NCBI RefSeq assembly: GCF_003933745.1
Contig: NZ_RSEB01000007.1
Location: 124,001 to 188,000 of the forward strand
Source: Glycomyces terrestris
Lineage (GTDB): Bacteria > Actinomycetota > Actinomycetes > Mycobacteriales > Micromonosporaceae
Length of the DNA stretch: 64,000 nucleotides
Direction of reading: 5' to 3'
Shown piece by piece: positions 9,079-19,073 of the stretch. Every line of letters starts with the position of its first letter. The first letter of the stretch is position 1. The notes beneath the pieces were generated by a model that was not told where the DNA came from, made no database searches, and saw only the letters and a program-made list of their open reading frames with translations. A program made the position numbers and the translations under genes.

Positions 9079-11229
9079 ATGGCGAACACCCTTGCCGACA
9101 TCCAGACGGTGCTGCGGATCAAGCCGTTCAGGCGGCTGTGGACCGTGCTCGGCCTCGCCTCCTTCGGCGACTGGCTCGCGCTCTTCGCCACCGCCGGATT
9201 CGCGCAGTCGCTGTTCGACGACCCGGCCGCGAAGGGCGCCGCGTTCTCGGCCACGATCGTGCTCCGCCTCCTCCCCTCCCTCGTCCTCGGCCCCGTCGCC
9301 GGCGTCTTCGCCGACCGCTTCGACCGCCGCAAGACCATGGCCGCCTGCGACATCGCCCGCTGCCTCCTCATCGCCTCCGTCCCCACCGTCTACCTCGCCA
9401 CCGGCTCCACCGCGATCACCGTGACCTGGCTGGCCGTCGCGCAGCTGTGCATCGAGGCCGCCGTCCTCATGTGGTCGCCCGCGAAGGAGGCCGCGGTCCC
9501 CAACCTCCTGCCGCGCGAGAAGTACGAGGCCGCCAACCAGCTCAGCCTCGCCACCACGTACGGCATCGCCCCGCCCCTCGCGTTCGCCGTCCTCGCGATC
9601 CTCGAACGCGGCTCCGCCGTCTGGTCCAACCTCGGCACCTGGGCCGAGCCGATGGTCCTCGCGCTCTACATCGACGCGGTCATGTTCGCGATCCTCGCCG
9701 TCACCGTCTACTTCTTCATCCCGCAGATCTCCGGCCGCTACGGCCAGACCGCCGCGAAGGCCACGAGCCTCTGGCACGACTTCGTCGAGGGCTGGTCCTA
9801 CCTGCGCACCTCCGAACGCGTGCGCGGCCTCATCGTCGGCATGCTCGGCGCGTTCAGCGGCGCCGGCATCCTCATCGGCGTCGGCACCGTCTACGCCGGC
9901 ACCCTCGGCGCCGGCGACGCCGCGTTCTACACCCTCGCCGTGTTCCTCTTTCTCGGCCTCGGCGCCGGCATCGCCCTCGGCCCCAAGCTCGTCGGCGACC
10001 TCTCCCGGCTCCGCTGGTTCGGCATGAGCATCGTCCTCGCCGGCGCCGGCCTCGCCCTCGACGCCCTCGCCCCCCACATGGTGTTCTCGATCCTCGGCTC
10101 GGTCGTCATCGGCCTCGGCGCCGGCATGGCCTTCCTCGCCGGCATCACGCTCCTCCAGCGCGAGACCGAGGACGAGATCCGCGGCCGCATGTTCGCGTTC
10201 ATCGCCGTCTCGGCCCGCGTCATCCTCATGCTCGCCATGACGGTCTCCGCCCCCCTCGCCGGCTGGCAGGCCGCCCGCCAGCTCAACCTCGGCATCACCC
10301 GCGTCGAGGTCTCCATGAGCCGCATCCTCCTCTTCGCCGCCGCCGGCCTCGTCATCTGGCTCGGCATCACCGCGTTCCGGTCCATGGACGACAAGCCCGG
10401 CGTCCCCGTCTTCGCCGACCTGTGGTCCTCCCTGCGCGGCCGCCCCCTCTCCGCCCCGCTTCCGCTCCAGAGCGACGGCTTCTTCATCGTCTTCGAAGGC
10501 GGCGAGGGCGCCGGCAAGTCCACCCAGTCCGTCAAGCTCGCCGCCTGGCTCAAACTCCGCGGCTACGAGGCCGTCCTCACCCGCGAACCCGGTGCCACCG
10601 ACATCGGCATGCGCATCCGCTCCCTCGTCCTCGACGCCAAGAACGGCGACGGGACCGACGCGTCCGCGCCGGTGCCGCGCGCCGAGGCGCTCCTGTTCGC
10701 CGCCGACCGCGCCCAGCACGTCGAACGCGTCGTCCGGCCCGCCCTCGAACGCGGCGCCGTCGTCGTCTCCGACCGCTACATCGACTCCTCGATCGCCTAC
10801 CAGGGCTCCGGCCGCGAACTCGGCAAGGACGAGGTCGCCTGGGTCTCCCAGTGGGCCACCGGCGGCCTCAAGCCGGACCTCACCGTCCTCCTCGACGTCG
10901 ACCCCGCCCAGGGCCTGCACCGCGCCAAGGCCGGCGGCGAAGGCGACCGGCTCGAGCAGGAGCGCCTCGAGTACCACGAGCGGGTCCGCGAGACGTTCCT
11001 CGGGCTCGCCGCCGCCGACCCCCGCCGCTACCTCGTCATCCCCGCGACCGGCACCCCCGACGACATCGCCGCCCAGGTCCGCGAGGCCGTCGCCGAGCGC
11101 CTCGACATCCGCACCCAGACCGCCCGCACCGACGCCGGCTGGCCCGGCCTCGACACCGACAAGGACCCCGACCGCGCCGACAGCGACTACGGCTGGGACA
11201 CCGTCGCCGAAGAGGCCGGCCGCGCGTGA
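9079..11229 (+). CDS. tmk: Fusion protein: MFS transporter-like domain plus dTMP kinase
   Basis: 716 residues, ATG 9079 with GAGGAGC 6 bases upstream. Residues 1-450 form about 12 hydrophobic segments of the MFS type, with RFDRRKTMAACD in the first cytoplasmic loop. Residues 470-685 are thymidylate kinase: P-loop FEGGEGAGKS near 474, TREPG, DRYIDSSIAYQG and a LID-like Arg/Glu-rich segment. It phosphorylates dTMP to dTDP for DNA synthesis; the transported substrate is unknown. An MFS-dTMP kinase fusion is, to my knowledge, recurrent in some actinobacteria. The stop overlaps the next start (GTGA), so it is coupled to the polymerase III delta' gene, the usual tmk-holB pairing. Confidence 0.93.
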   Translation: MANTLADIQTVLRIKPFRRLWTVLGLASFGDWLALFATAGFAQSLFDDPAAKGAAFSATIVLRLLPSLVLGPVAGVFADRFDRRKTMAACDIARCLLIASVPTVYLATGSTAITVTWLAVAQLCIEAAVLMWSPAKEAAVPNLLPREKYEAANQLSLATTYGIAPPLAFAVLAILERGSAVWSNLGTWAEPMVLALYIDAVMFAILAVTVYFFIPQISGRYGQTAAKATSLWHDFVEGWSYLRTSERVRGLIVGMLGAFSGAGILIGVGTVYAGTLGAGDAAFYTLAVFLFLGLGAGIALGPKLVGDLSRLRWFGMSIVLAGAGLALDALAPHMVFSILGSVVIGLGAGMAFLAGITLLQRETEDEIRGRMFAFIAVSARVILMLAMTVSAPLAGWQAARQLNLGITRVEVSMSRILLFAAAGLVIWLGITAFRSMDDKPGVPVFADLWSSLRGRPLSAPLPLQSDGFFIVFEGGEGAGKSTQSVKLAAWLKLRGYEAVLTREPGATDIGMRIRSLVLDAKNGDGTDASAPVPRAEALLFAADRAQHVERVVRPALERGAVVVSDRYIDSSIAYQGSGRELGKDEVAWVSQWATGGLKPDLTVLLDVDPAQGLHRAKAGGEGDRLEQERLEYHERVRETFLGLAAADPRRYLVIPATGTPDDIAAQVREAVAERLDIRTQTARTDAGWPGLDTDKDPDRADSDYGWDTVAEEAGRA

Positions 11230-12383
11230 GCACCACCGGCGTCTTCGACGAGCTCGTGGGCCAGGACGAGGCCCGGCGGGTCCTCGCCGCGGCCGCGGCC
11301 GGCACCGGCATGACCCACGCCTGGCTGTTCACGGGCCCGCCCGGCTCCGGCCGCTCCACCGCCGCGGTCGCGTTCGCCGCGGCCCTCCAGTGCCCCGACG
11401 GCGGCTGCGGCGACTGCCACACCTGCCGCACCGTCCTCGGCGGCACCCACCCGGACGTCACCCGCGTCATCCCCGAGGGCCTGTCCCTCGGCGTCGACCA
11501 GGTGCGCGGCCTCATCCTCGACGCCTCCCGCGCCCCCACGTCGGGGCGCTGGCAGGTCCTCATCGTCGAGGACGCCGACCGCCTCACCGAGGCCGCCGCG
11601 AACGCGCTGCTCAAAGCCGTGGAGGAGCCGCCGGAGCGGACCGTGTTCCTGCTGTGCGCGCCCTCGACGAACCCGGCCGAGATCTCGGTGACGATCCGCT
11701 CCCGCTGCCGCGTCATGGGCCTGCGCCAGCCGCCGCCGGGCGCGATCGCGGACCTCCTGGTCGCCCGCGACGGCCTCGACCGCCGCGAGGCCGAGCTGTT
11801 CGCGGCCGCGGCGCAGGGGCACGTGGGCCGGGCCCGCCGCCTCGCGACCGACGCCGAGGCGCGCGCGAAGCGCCACGACGTCCTCCAGATCCCGCGCCGC
11901 CTCACCGGCCTCGGCGCCTGCTTCACGGCCGCCGTCGAACTCATCGAGGCGGCGGAGGCGGAGGCGTCGGGCACGTACACCGACCGGTCGGCGGCCGAGC
12001 GCGAGGCGCTCGAGACCGCGCTCGGCAAGGGCGGCACCGGCAAGGGCGCCTCGAAGGCCGCCCGGGGCGCGTCGGCCGCGCTCAAGGAGCTGGAGAAGCG
12101 CCAGAAGACCCGCGACACCCGCGCCCAGCGCGACTCGCTCGACCGGGCCCTGGTCGACCTCGCCGCGTTCTACCGCGACGCCCTCGCAGCCGGCTTCGGC
12201 GCCCGCGTCGCCTCCGTGCACCCGGACATGGCCGACACCACCCGCGCCGCCGCCACCCGCCTCAGCGCCGAGTCCCTGCTGCGCCGCATCGACGCGATCC
12301 TGGAGTGCCGCAAGGCGATCGAAGCGAACGTCCGCCCCCGCATCGCCGTCGAGGCGATGATGCTCGCCCTCTGGCGCGCCTGA
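11226..12383 (+). CDS. holB: DNA polymerase III subunit delta'
   Basis: 385 residues from the GTG at 11226 overlapping the tmk stop by four bases. A clamp-loader AAA+ domain begins VFDELVGQDEARRVL. The Walker A region reads GPPGSGRST (37-45) with Arg replacing the Lys, so ATP turnover is doubtful, as expected for delta'. A four-cysteine zinc module lies at C56, C61, C64 and C67. LLKAVEEPPE and IRSRCR (sensor 1/SRC motif) follow. Residues 260-385 are the helical collar. It works with DnaX and HolA to load the beta clamp. It runs convergently into the next gene, with 15 bases between stops. Confidence 0.93.
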   Translation: MSTTGVFDELVGQDEARRVLAAAAAGTGMTHAWLFTGPPGSGRSTAAVAFAAALQCPDGGCGDCHTCRTVLGGTHPDVTRVIPEGLSLGVDQVRGLILDASRAPTSGRWQVLIVEDADRLTEAAANALLKAVEEPPERTVFLLCAPSTNPAEISVTIRSRCRVMGLRQPPPGAIADLLVARDGLDRREAELFAAAAQGHVGRARRLATDAEARAKRHDVLQIPRRLTGLGACFTAAVELIEAAEAEASGTYTDRSAAEREALETALGKGGTGKGASKAARGASAALKELEKRQKTRDTRAQRDSLDRALVDLAAFYRDALAAGFGARVASVHPDMADTTRAAATRLSAESLLRRIDAILECRKAIEANVRPRIAVEAMMLALWRA

Positions 12384-12398
12384 CCCGGCCGTCCCCGG

Positions 12399-12977
12399 TC
12401 ACTGGGTCCACAGGTGGTGGATGAACGCGTCCTGCGCCTTCGGGATCTGCCCGGAGCGCCGCCACCGGTACCAGGCCCGCTCCTCCACGACGCGCACGCA
12501 GAAGTCTCCGTCGGTCTCGAACGGCTCTGAGACGCACCGGAAGTCGTCGCGGAACACCCCGTCGGTCCAGTGCCACACCCGGCGCCCGATCAGGTTCGGC
12601 ACGTCGGAGGCTGGGTAGGGCCGGCGCACCGGCGGCGCGTCGGGGTCGGAGAGGCGTTCGATGAGGTAGCCGGGCCGCGGCGCGCCCGTGCCGGGCTCGG
12701 GCCGCTGCACCCACACGTCCCCGGCCGGCACCAGGCTCGCGTACGCGTCCCCGTCGCCGTCGATCGCCCGGTAGTAGTCCTCCTCGGAGATCACGGGGAC
12801 GACCAGCATCCCGTCGCGCGTCACGGGGTCGTCGGCGCGGAGGTCGAACTGCCAGCCGCACCCGGGCGCGCCGGTCACGACCCGGGAGGAGTGCAGGTCG
12901 ATCGCCCTGGCCGCGGGGACCGGGACCAGGGCCGGGGGAGGATCCGGGACCTCGAATGAGCTGTCCGACAAGCCCAA
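12399..12977 (-). CDS. Hypothetical protein
   Basis: 192 residues if translation starts at the TTG at 12977, preferred because AGGAG lies 6 bases upstream; the frame is open to 13172 without support. The protein is acidic with many aromatics. Notable segments are GAPGCGWQFDLRADDPV, SEEDYYRAIDGDGDAY and GRRVWHWTDGVFRDDFRCV. No signal peptide, membrane helix or known motif is seen. I do not recognise a family. It is convergent with holB and divergent from the DxDxDG-repeat gene. Confidence 0.65.
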   Translation of the reverse strand: MGLSDSSFEVPDPPPALVPVPAARAIDLHSSRVVTGAPGCGWQFDLRADDPVTRDGMLVVPVISEEDYYRAIDGDGDAYASLVPAGDVWVQRPEPGTGAPRPGYLIERLSDPDAPPVRRPYPASDVPNLIGRRVWHWTDGVFRDDFRCVSEPFETDGDFCVRVVEERAWYRWRRSGQIPKAQDAFIHHLWTQ

Positions 12978-13128
12978 TGGACGCTCCTGACCTTCTGTGA
13001 CAACTGCGCGCAAGGGTGACCGGAGGAAAGCATAGGGGGTTGGCACACTCTGGGGATTCACGGCCCATCCGGCAGTCGTAAAGTTCTTCTCACAAGCACC
13101 GAACACTTCACACCTGAGGATGGATGAG

Positions 13129-13758
13129 ATGAGCGAGTACGACGAGACCGCCCCGGTCGAGGAAGACGTCACCGAGGACTACACCGCCGAGGAAGAGACC
13201 ACCTACACCGAGGACTCGACCTACACCGAGGACTACACCAGCGGCGAGACCTTCGACCTGGACGGCGACGGCATCGAGGACAACACGATCTCCGTCGACG
13301 GCACCACCTACGTCGACTCGGACTACGACGGCGAGGCCGACGGCATCGCGACGGACTACACCGGCGACGGCGTCAGCGACGAGATCATCGTCGACACCGA
13401 CGGCGACGGCTACATGGAGTCCATCGCCTCCGACCTGGACGGCAACGGCACCCTGGAGACCCTCGAGTCCGACACGAACCTCGACGGCTACACCGACCAG
13501 GTCACCGTCGACACCAACGACGACGGCTACTCCGACTCGGTCGCCACCGACACGAACAACGACGGCTACACCGACGTCGTCGCCACCGACGCCAACTACG
13601 ACGGCTTCGTGGACGACATCTCGCTCGACACCGACGCCGACGGCGTCGTGGACGCGGTCCTCCAGGACTCGGACGGCGACGCGTTCCTCGACACCGTCTA
13701 CACCGAGGCGACCCCCGAGGGCGACTCCATCCAGTCGCAGAACGGTCAGGTCATCTAA
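13129..13758 (+). CDS. Acidic DxDxDG-repeat protein (putative calcium binder)
   Basis: 209 residues from ATG 13129, supported by GAGG 9 bases upstream; an ATG at 13120 lacks a site. Residues 1-45 are an Asp/Glu/Thr/Tyr-rich leader. Then eleven tandem units of roughly 11-13 residues carry a D-x-D/N-x-D-G core (DLDGDG, DSDYDG, DTDGDG, DTNLDG, DTNNDG, DANYDG, DTDADG, DSDGDA), resembling thrombospondin type 3 or dockerin calcium loops. The encoded charge is strongly negative. There is no signal peptide, membrane helix or LPXTG, so export is not apparent. A calcium-binding or surface role is inference. A strong terminator follows, so it is probably monocistronic. Confidence 0.8.
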   Translation: MSEYDETAPVEEDVTEDYTAEEETTYTEDSTYTEDYTSGETFDLDGDGIEDNTISVDGTTYVDSDYDGEADGIATDYTGDGVSDEIIVDTDGDGYMESIASDLDGNGTLETLESDTNLDGYTDQVTVDTNDDGYSDSVATDTNNDGYTDVVATDANYDGFVDDISLDTDADGVVDAVLQDSDGDAFLDTVYTEATPEGDSIQSQNGQVI

Positions 13759-13808
13759 CGACCGGGTGCTTGAGACCGGACACCCCTGGCCTCAGTTCAT
13801 CCGCAGTG

Positions 13809-13837
13809 AAGGCCGGACGCCGCTGGCGTCCGGCCTT
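13809..13837 (+). terminator. Terminator after DxDxDG-repeat gene
   Basis: Perfect 13-base stem (13809-13821 with 13825-13837), loop GCT, 50 bases after the stop codon. The arms end in AAGG/CCTT. No long T-run, as usual for actinobacteria. Confidence 0.8.
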
Positions 13838-14009
13838 CGCCGTGTCCTGGGCGCGGTCCCGCGCGATCATCGCCGCCGTGAGCGCCGTCCGCGCCGTGCG
13901 TCCGCAGTGCGCGCCGCGCTCCCCCCGGCACGACCGCACCTCTGCGCCGCGGGCCCACTCGATCGGCCTCGCCGTGCGGCGCGGACCGTTCAGCCGGTCG
14001 TCTCCGGCT

Positions 14010-14651
14010 TCAGCTGGTCGTGCCGCGCAGGAGCGACATCGCCTCGGCGCGGCTGCGCGCGTCGGACTGCATGAGGCCGCGCACCGCGGACGTCACGGTG
14101 CTGGAGCCGCGCTTCCTGATGCCGCGCATGGACATGCACGTGTGCTCGCACTCGACGACGACGATGACGCCGGCGGCCTGGAGCGACTCGTAGAGCTGGT
14201 CGGCGATCTGGCTGGTGAGCCGCTCCTGCACCTGCGGGCGGCGCGAGTACACCTCGACGAGGCGCGCGAGCTTCGACAGGCCCGCGATCTGGCCGCTCAC
14301 GCCGGGGATGTAGCCGACGTGGGCGACGCCGGTGAAGGGCAGCAGGTGGTGCTCGCAGAAGGACTGGACCTCGATCTCGCGGACGAGCACGAGCTCGTTG
14401 TGGTTCTCGTCGAAGGAGGTCTTCAGGACCTCGGCGGGGTCGACGCGGAGGCCGGCGAACAGCTCGGCGTAGGCGCGCGCGACGCGGCGCGGGGTCTCCT
14501 TGAGCCCGGGCCGGTCGGGGTCCTCGCCGACGGCGGCGAGGATCTCGCGGACGGCGGCCTCGATCCGCCCCAGGTCGACCGCGTCCTCGACGGGGCTGCC
14601 GTTGATGCGGCCGTCGATGAGGCGGGCGGCCAGGTTGTCGAGTTCAGCCAT
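14010..14651 (-). CDS. folE: GTP cyclohydrolase I
   Basis: Makes 7,8-dihydroneopterin triphosphate from GTP, the first step of tetrahydrofolate synthesis. 213 residues. Zinc ligands are C99 and H102 in [10 protein letters not shown] and C172 in [25 protein letters not shown] and [14 protein letters not shown] are diagnostic of the family. ATG 14651 starts the usual short N-terminal helix; the ribosome site is weak. It lies downstream of ftsH, as in mycobacteria (Rv3610c-Rv3609c). A hairpin between them suggests attenuation or a separate promoter. No other folate genes follow in the window. Confidence 0.95.
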   Translation of the reverse strand: MAELDNLAARLIDGRINGSPVEDAVDLGRIEAAVREILAAVGEDPDRPGLKETPRRVARAYAELFAGLRVDPAEVLKTSFDENHNELVLVREIEVQSFCEHHLLPFTGVAHVGYIPGVSGQIAGLSKLARLVEVYSRRPQVQERLTSQIADQLYESLQAAGVIVVVECEHTCMSMRGIRKRGSSTVTSAVRGLMQSDARSRAEAMSLLRGTTS

Positions 14652-14714
14652 TGCGCAAGCTTACGGTCTTCCACTGACGATACGAGTGCGCTTCGTCACG
14701 CGCTGGAAACGCGA

Positions 14715-14742
14715 GGGCCCGCCTACCTGCGCAGGCGGGCCC
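14715..14742 (-). terminator. Hairpin between ftsH and folE
   Basis: Ten-base perfect stem (14715-14724 with 14733-14742), loop of 8 bases, 14 bases past the ftsH stop and 64 bases before the folE start. It probably limits read-through from ftsH into folE. Confidence 0.65.
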
Positions 14743-14755
14743 GATAACGATCTTG

Positions 14756-16735
<1,980 letters not shown>

Positions 16736-17023
16736 TCGATTCCTCCTGCTGCGTTCGTCGCGTATTCGAGCGGGGCCGCGACCGAACTGCGCGCCGGCCT
16801 CGCTGCCGCCTTGCCGGGTTTCCTTGGCCGCAAGGCGTTGACACCTCGAACGTACACGGTGTGAAGGTTCGGCGTCCCGCAGCGGTCGCACCCCTGAAAT
16901 GGCGCTCCGCGCCGGATACCGCCCTTTACCCGCCCCGCCGATAGTCCGTAATTAGTACCACGGGCGGCTTGACTTCGCCCACCCAAGCCTGCGGCGCGGG
17001 CGAACGGGTGGCACCCTTGTTAC

Positions 17024-17656
17024 ATGACGTCGGAGTTGGCCAGCCCAGCATCAGTGCCGTCCCCCGCAGCGGAGGACGCGGTGTTCGATCCGGATTCGTG
17101 GTACGCCGAGGAGATCGAGCGCACCATCATCACCGAGGAGGAGATCCGAGCCAAGGTCGCCGAGCTCGGCGCGAAGGTCTCGGCCGACTACGCCGCCGGG
17201 CTGCTCGAGGACGGCGACGAGCTCCTGCTCGTGGGCGTGTTCAAGGGCGCGGTCATGTTCATGGCCGACTTCGCGCGGGCGCTGTCGGTGCCGGTGAAGA
17301 TGGAGTTCATGGCGCTGTCCTCGTACGGGAGCAGCACCACCTCCTCGGGCACGGTCCGCATCCTCAAGGACATCGACTCCGACGTCGAGGGCAAGCACAT
17401 CCTCGTCGTCGAGGACATCATCGACTCCGGGCTCACCCTGTCGTGGCTGCTCAAGTACCTCGAGGGCCTGCGCCCGGCGTCGGTCTCGGTGGTCTCGATG
17501 CTCCGCAAGCCGGGCGTGCAGCGCGTCGACATCCCGGTCAAGTACCTGGGCTTCGACATCCCGAACGAGTTCGTCGTCGGCTACGGCCTCGACTACGCCG
17601 AGCGCTACCGCGAACTCCCGTTCATCGGCGTCCTCAAGCCCGAGGTCTACCAGTAG
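17024..17656 (+). CDS. hpt: Hypoxanthine phosphoribosyltransferase
   Basis: Salvages hypoxanthine and guanine with PRPP. 210 residues from ATG 17024. The PRPP-binding motif is ILVVEDIIDSGLTLSWLL, with GVFKGAVMFMADFARAL and MALSSYGSSTTSSG for the pyrophosphate and flexible loops, and VGYGLDYAERYRELPFIG at the C-terminus. The first 28 residues are an Ala/Ser-rich extension, so a later start is possible; no clear ribosome site decides it. In mycobacteria hpt runs in line with tilS. Here it faces tilS, so its orientation differs. Confidence 0.94.
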   Translation: MTSELASPASVPSPAAEDAVFDPDSWYAEEIERTIITEEEIRAKVAELGAKVSADYAAGLLEDGDELLLVGVFKGAVMFMADFARALSVPVKMEFMALSSYGSSTTSSGTVRILKDIDSDVEGKHILVVEDIIDSGLTLSWLLKYLEGLRPASVSVVSMLRKPGVQRVDIPVKYLGFDIPNEFVVGYGLDYAERYRELPFIGVLKPEVYQ

Positions 17657-17687
17657 CCGCGGAGCCCCGGCTCCGCCCCCGAACCCA

Positions 17688-17719
17688 GGCCCGCGCCCCC
17701 GGCGCGGGCCTTTCCTCTT
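17688..17719 (+). terminator. Rho-independent terminator after hpt
   Basis: Ten-base perfect stem (17688-17697 with 17701-17710), loop CCC, followed by TTTCCTCTT. One of the few classical T-tailed terminators in the window. Confidence 0.85.
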
Positions 17720-17777
17720 ACTGGGAGTTCTCTCAGTTTCGCTACGAGCGGAACCGACGGCCGAAGCCTCCCGACTT

Positions 17778-17813
17778 GTCGCACCCCCGAGGCAGGGTTT
17801 TGCCCGGGGGCCC
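17778..17813. repeat. 36-base hairpin repeat, copy 1
   Basis: Shares its outer sequence with 18013-18048: GTCG, one variable base, then ACCCCCGAGGCAGGGTT, six variable bases, and GGGGGCCC. CCCCCG near the start can pair with the CGGGGG run at the end. Lies in the 442-base convergent gap between hpt and tilS. Confidence 0.7.
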
Positions 17814-18012
17814 AGAATCCGCCGCCACGAGGCGCCCGCCCGCGCCCCGAAGTCCCCTAACGACTCGAACTCCGGCGGCCCGGAAACGGTCCCATCCCCG
17901 AGCCAGAGTTGAGTCCGGGAGCCTGCACCCGGTGCCGTGAGGCGCCCGGCCCTGCCCGCGAACCCCTCGCCCCGCATCGCGGAAACCCGAGGTCGCCTCC
18001 GAAGGCCGCGCT

Positions 18013-18048
18013 GTCGTACCCCCGAGGCAGGGTTGACATCGGGGGCCC
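18013..18048. repeat. 36-base hairpin repeat, copy 2
   Basis: Second copy, 235 bases after the first, in direct orientation. The flanks are conserved while the six loop bases differ (GACATC here, TTGCCC in copy 1). Conservation of arms with a drifting loop suggests a dispersed REP-like element or a structural signal. It sits 51 bases beyond the tilS stop and could also stop transcription. The rest of the gap 17720-18098 shows no gene. Confidence 0.7.
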
Positions 18049-18098
18049 GCAGACCGCCGTCTCGATGCGCCTGACCCTGCCTGTGGTTCGGCCGCCGG

Positions 18099-19073
18099 TC
18101 ACCGCAGGGGCTGCGTGGCCGTGAGCCTGCCGCCGCCGCGCCGGACCTCGATGCCGCCGGGCAGGAACGCCGGGCCCTGGCCGCGCCAGTCGGCGACGAG
18201 CGCGTCGACCGCCGTCACATGCCGGTGGTTGAGCTCGGCCCCGTTCACCCCCGACTCCAGGAGCCAGGCCCGCACGGCCCGGGTCCGCACCGGCGCCGGC
18301 AGCGCCCCGAGTCTCCCCGCGTCGAGGCCGCCCTCGGCCCGGCACTCGTCGAGCGCCGCCAGCGCGAGCGCGTCCAGGTAGTCGGTGTCTTCGCCGACGA
18401 GCGCCGCCGTCCGCGCGAGGTTCGCCACGAGGTCCTCGCCGAGGACCGCCACCAGCGAGTCGAGCGCCGGGCGCAGCGCCGAGCGCAGGAACCGCGGATC
18501 CTCGTTGTGCGGGTCGGCCCACGGCTTGAGCCCCCGCTCGGCGCACGCCTCGTGCGTGTCGCCGCGCGCGATCCCCAGCAGCGGCCGCCGGTAGTGCCCG
18601 CGCACGGCCCGCATCCCGGCGATGCCGCGCGGCCCCGCGCCGCGCACCAGCGCCAGGAGCACGGTCTCGGCCTGGTCGTCCCTGGTGTGGCCCAACAGGA
18701 CCGCGCTGGCGCGGTGCCGTTCGGCGGCGGCGTCGAGGGCCGCGTACCGCGCCTCGCGGGCGGCCCCTTCGGGTCCGCCGCCGGCGCCGACCTGGACGGT
18801 CACGGCTTCGGCCGGTGCGAGCCCGGCCCCGCGGGCCCACGCGGCCACGGCCGCGGCGCGCTCGGCCGACCCCTCCTGGAGTCCGTGGTCGACGCTGACG
18901 AGCCCGGCCCGCAGGCCCATGCGCGGCGCGCAGAACGCGGTGGTGTCGGCGAGCGCGAGCGAGTCGGGTCCGCCCGAGCAGGCGACGAGGACGAGGGAGC
19001 CTTCGGGGAGGTCGGCGAGGCTGTCGCGGACGGCGGCGCGCAGTCGCGCCACCGAGGGCGGCAGCTTAGCCAC
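18099..19073 (-). CDS. tilS: tRNA(Ile)-lysidine synthetase
   Basis: Converts C34 of the AUA-reading tRNA-Ile to lysidine using ATP and lysine. 324 residues from GTG 19073. The N-type ATP pyrophosphatase P-loop SGGPDS lies at 33-38. SVDHGLQEGSAERA and LLGHTRDDQAETVLLALVRGAGPRGIAGM are diagnostic. RPLLGIARGD and PHNEDPRFLR follow. The start overlaps the metalloprotease stop by 8 bases, so translation is coupled. The order metalloprotease-tilS is the one found in mycobacteria (Rv3626c-Rv3625c). Confidence 0.94.
   Translation of the reverse strand: MAKLPPSVARLRAAVRDSLADLPEGSLVLVACSGGPDSLALADTTAFCAPRMGLRAGLVSVDHGLQEGSAERAAAVAAWARGAGLAPAEAVTVQVGAGGGPEGAAREARYAALDAAAERHRASAVLLGHTRDDQAETVLLALVRGAGPRGIAGMRAVRGHYRRPLLGIARGDTHEACAERGLKPWADPHNEDPRFLRSALRPALDSLVAVLGEDLVANLARTAALVGEDTDYLDALALAALDECRAEGGLDAGRLGALPAPVRTRAVRAWLLESGVNGAELNHRHVTAVDALVADWRGQGPAFLPGGIEVRRGGGRLTATQPLR

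Noticed and set aside
6225-9386. A 1053-codon minus-strand open frame running from the ybjN gene across mshA and tetR.
   Set aside because: Only its last 158 codons are the real ybjN gene. The rest is Arg/Gly/Pro-rich shadow text of mshA and tetR, which have clear family motifs in other frames.
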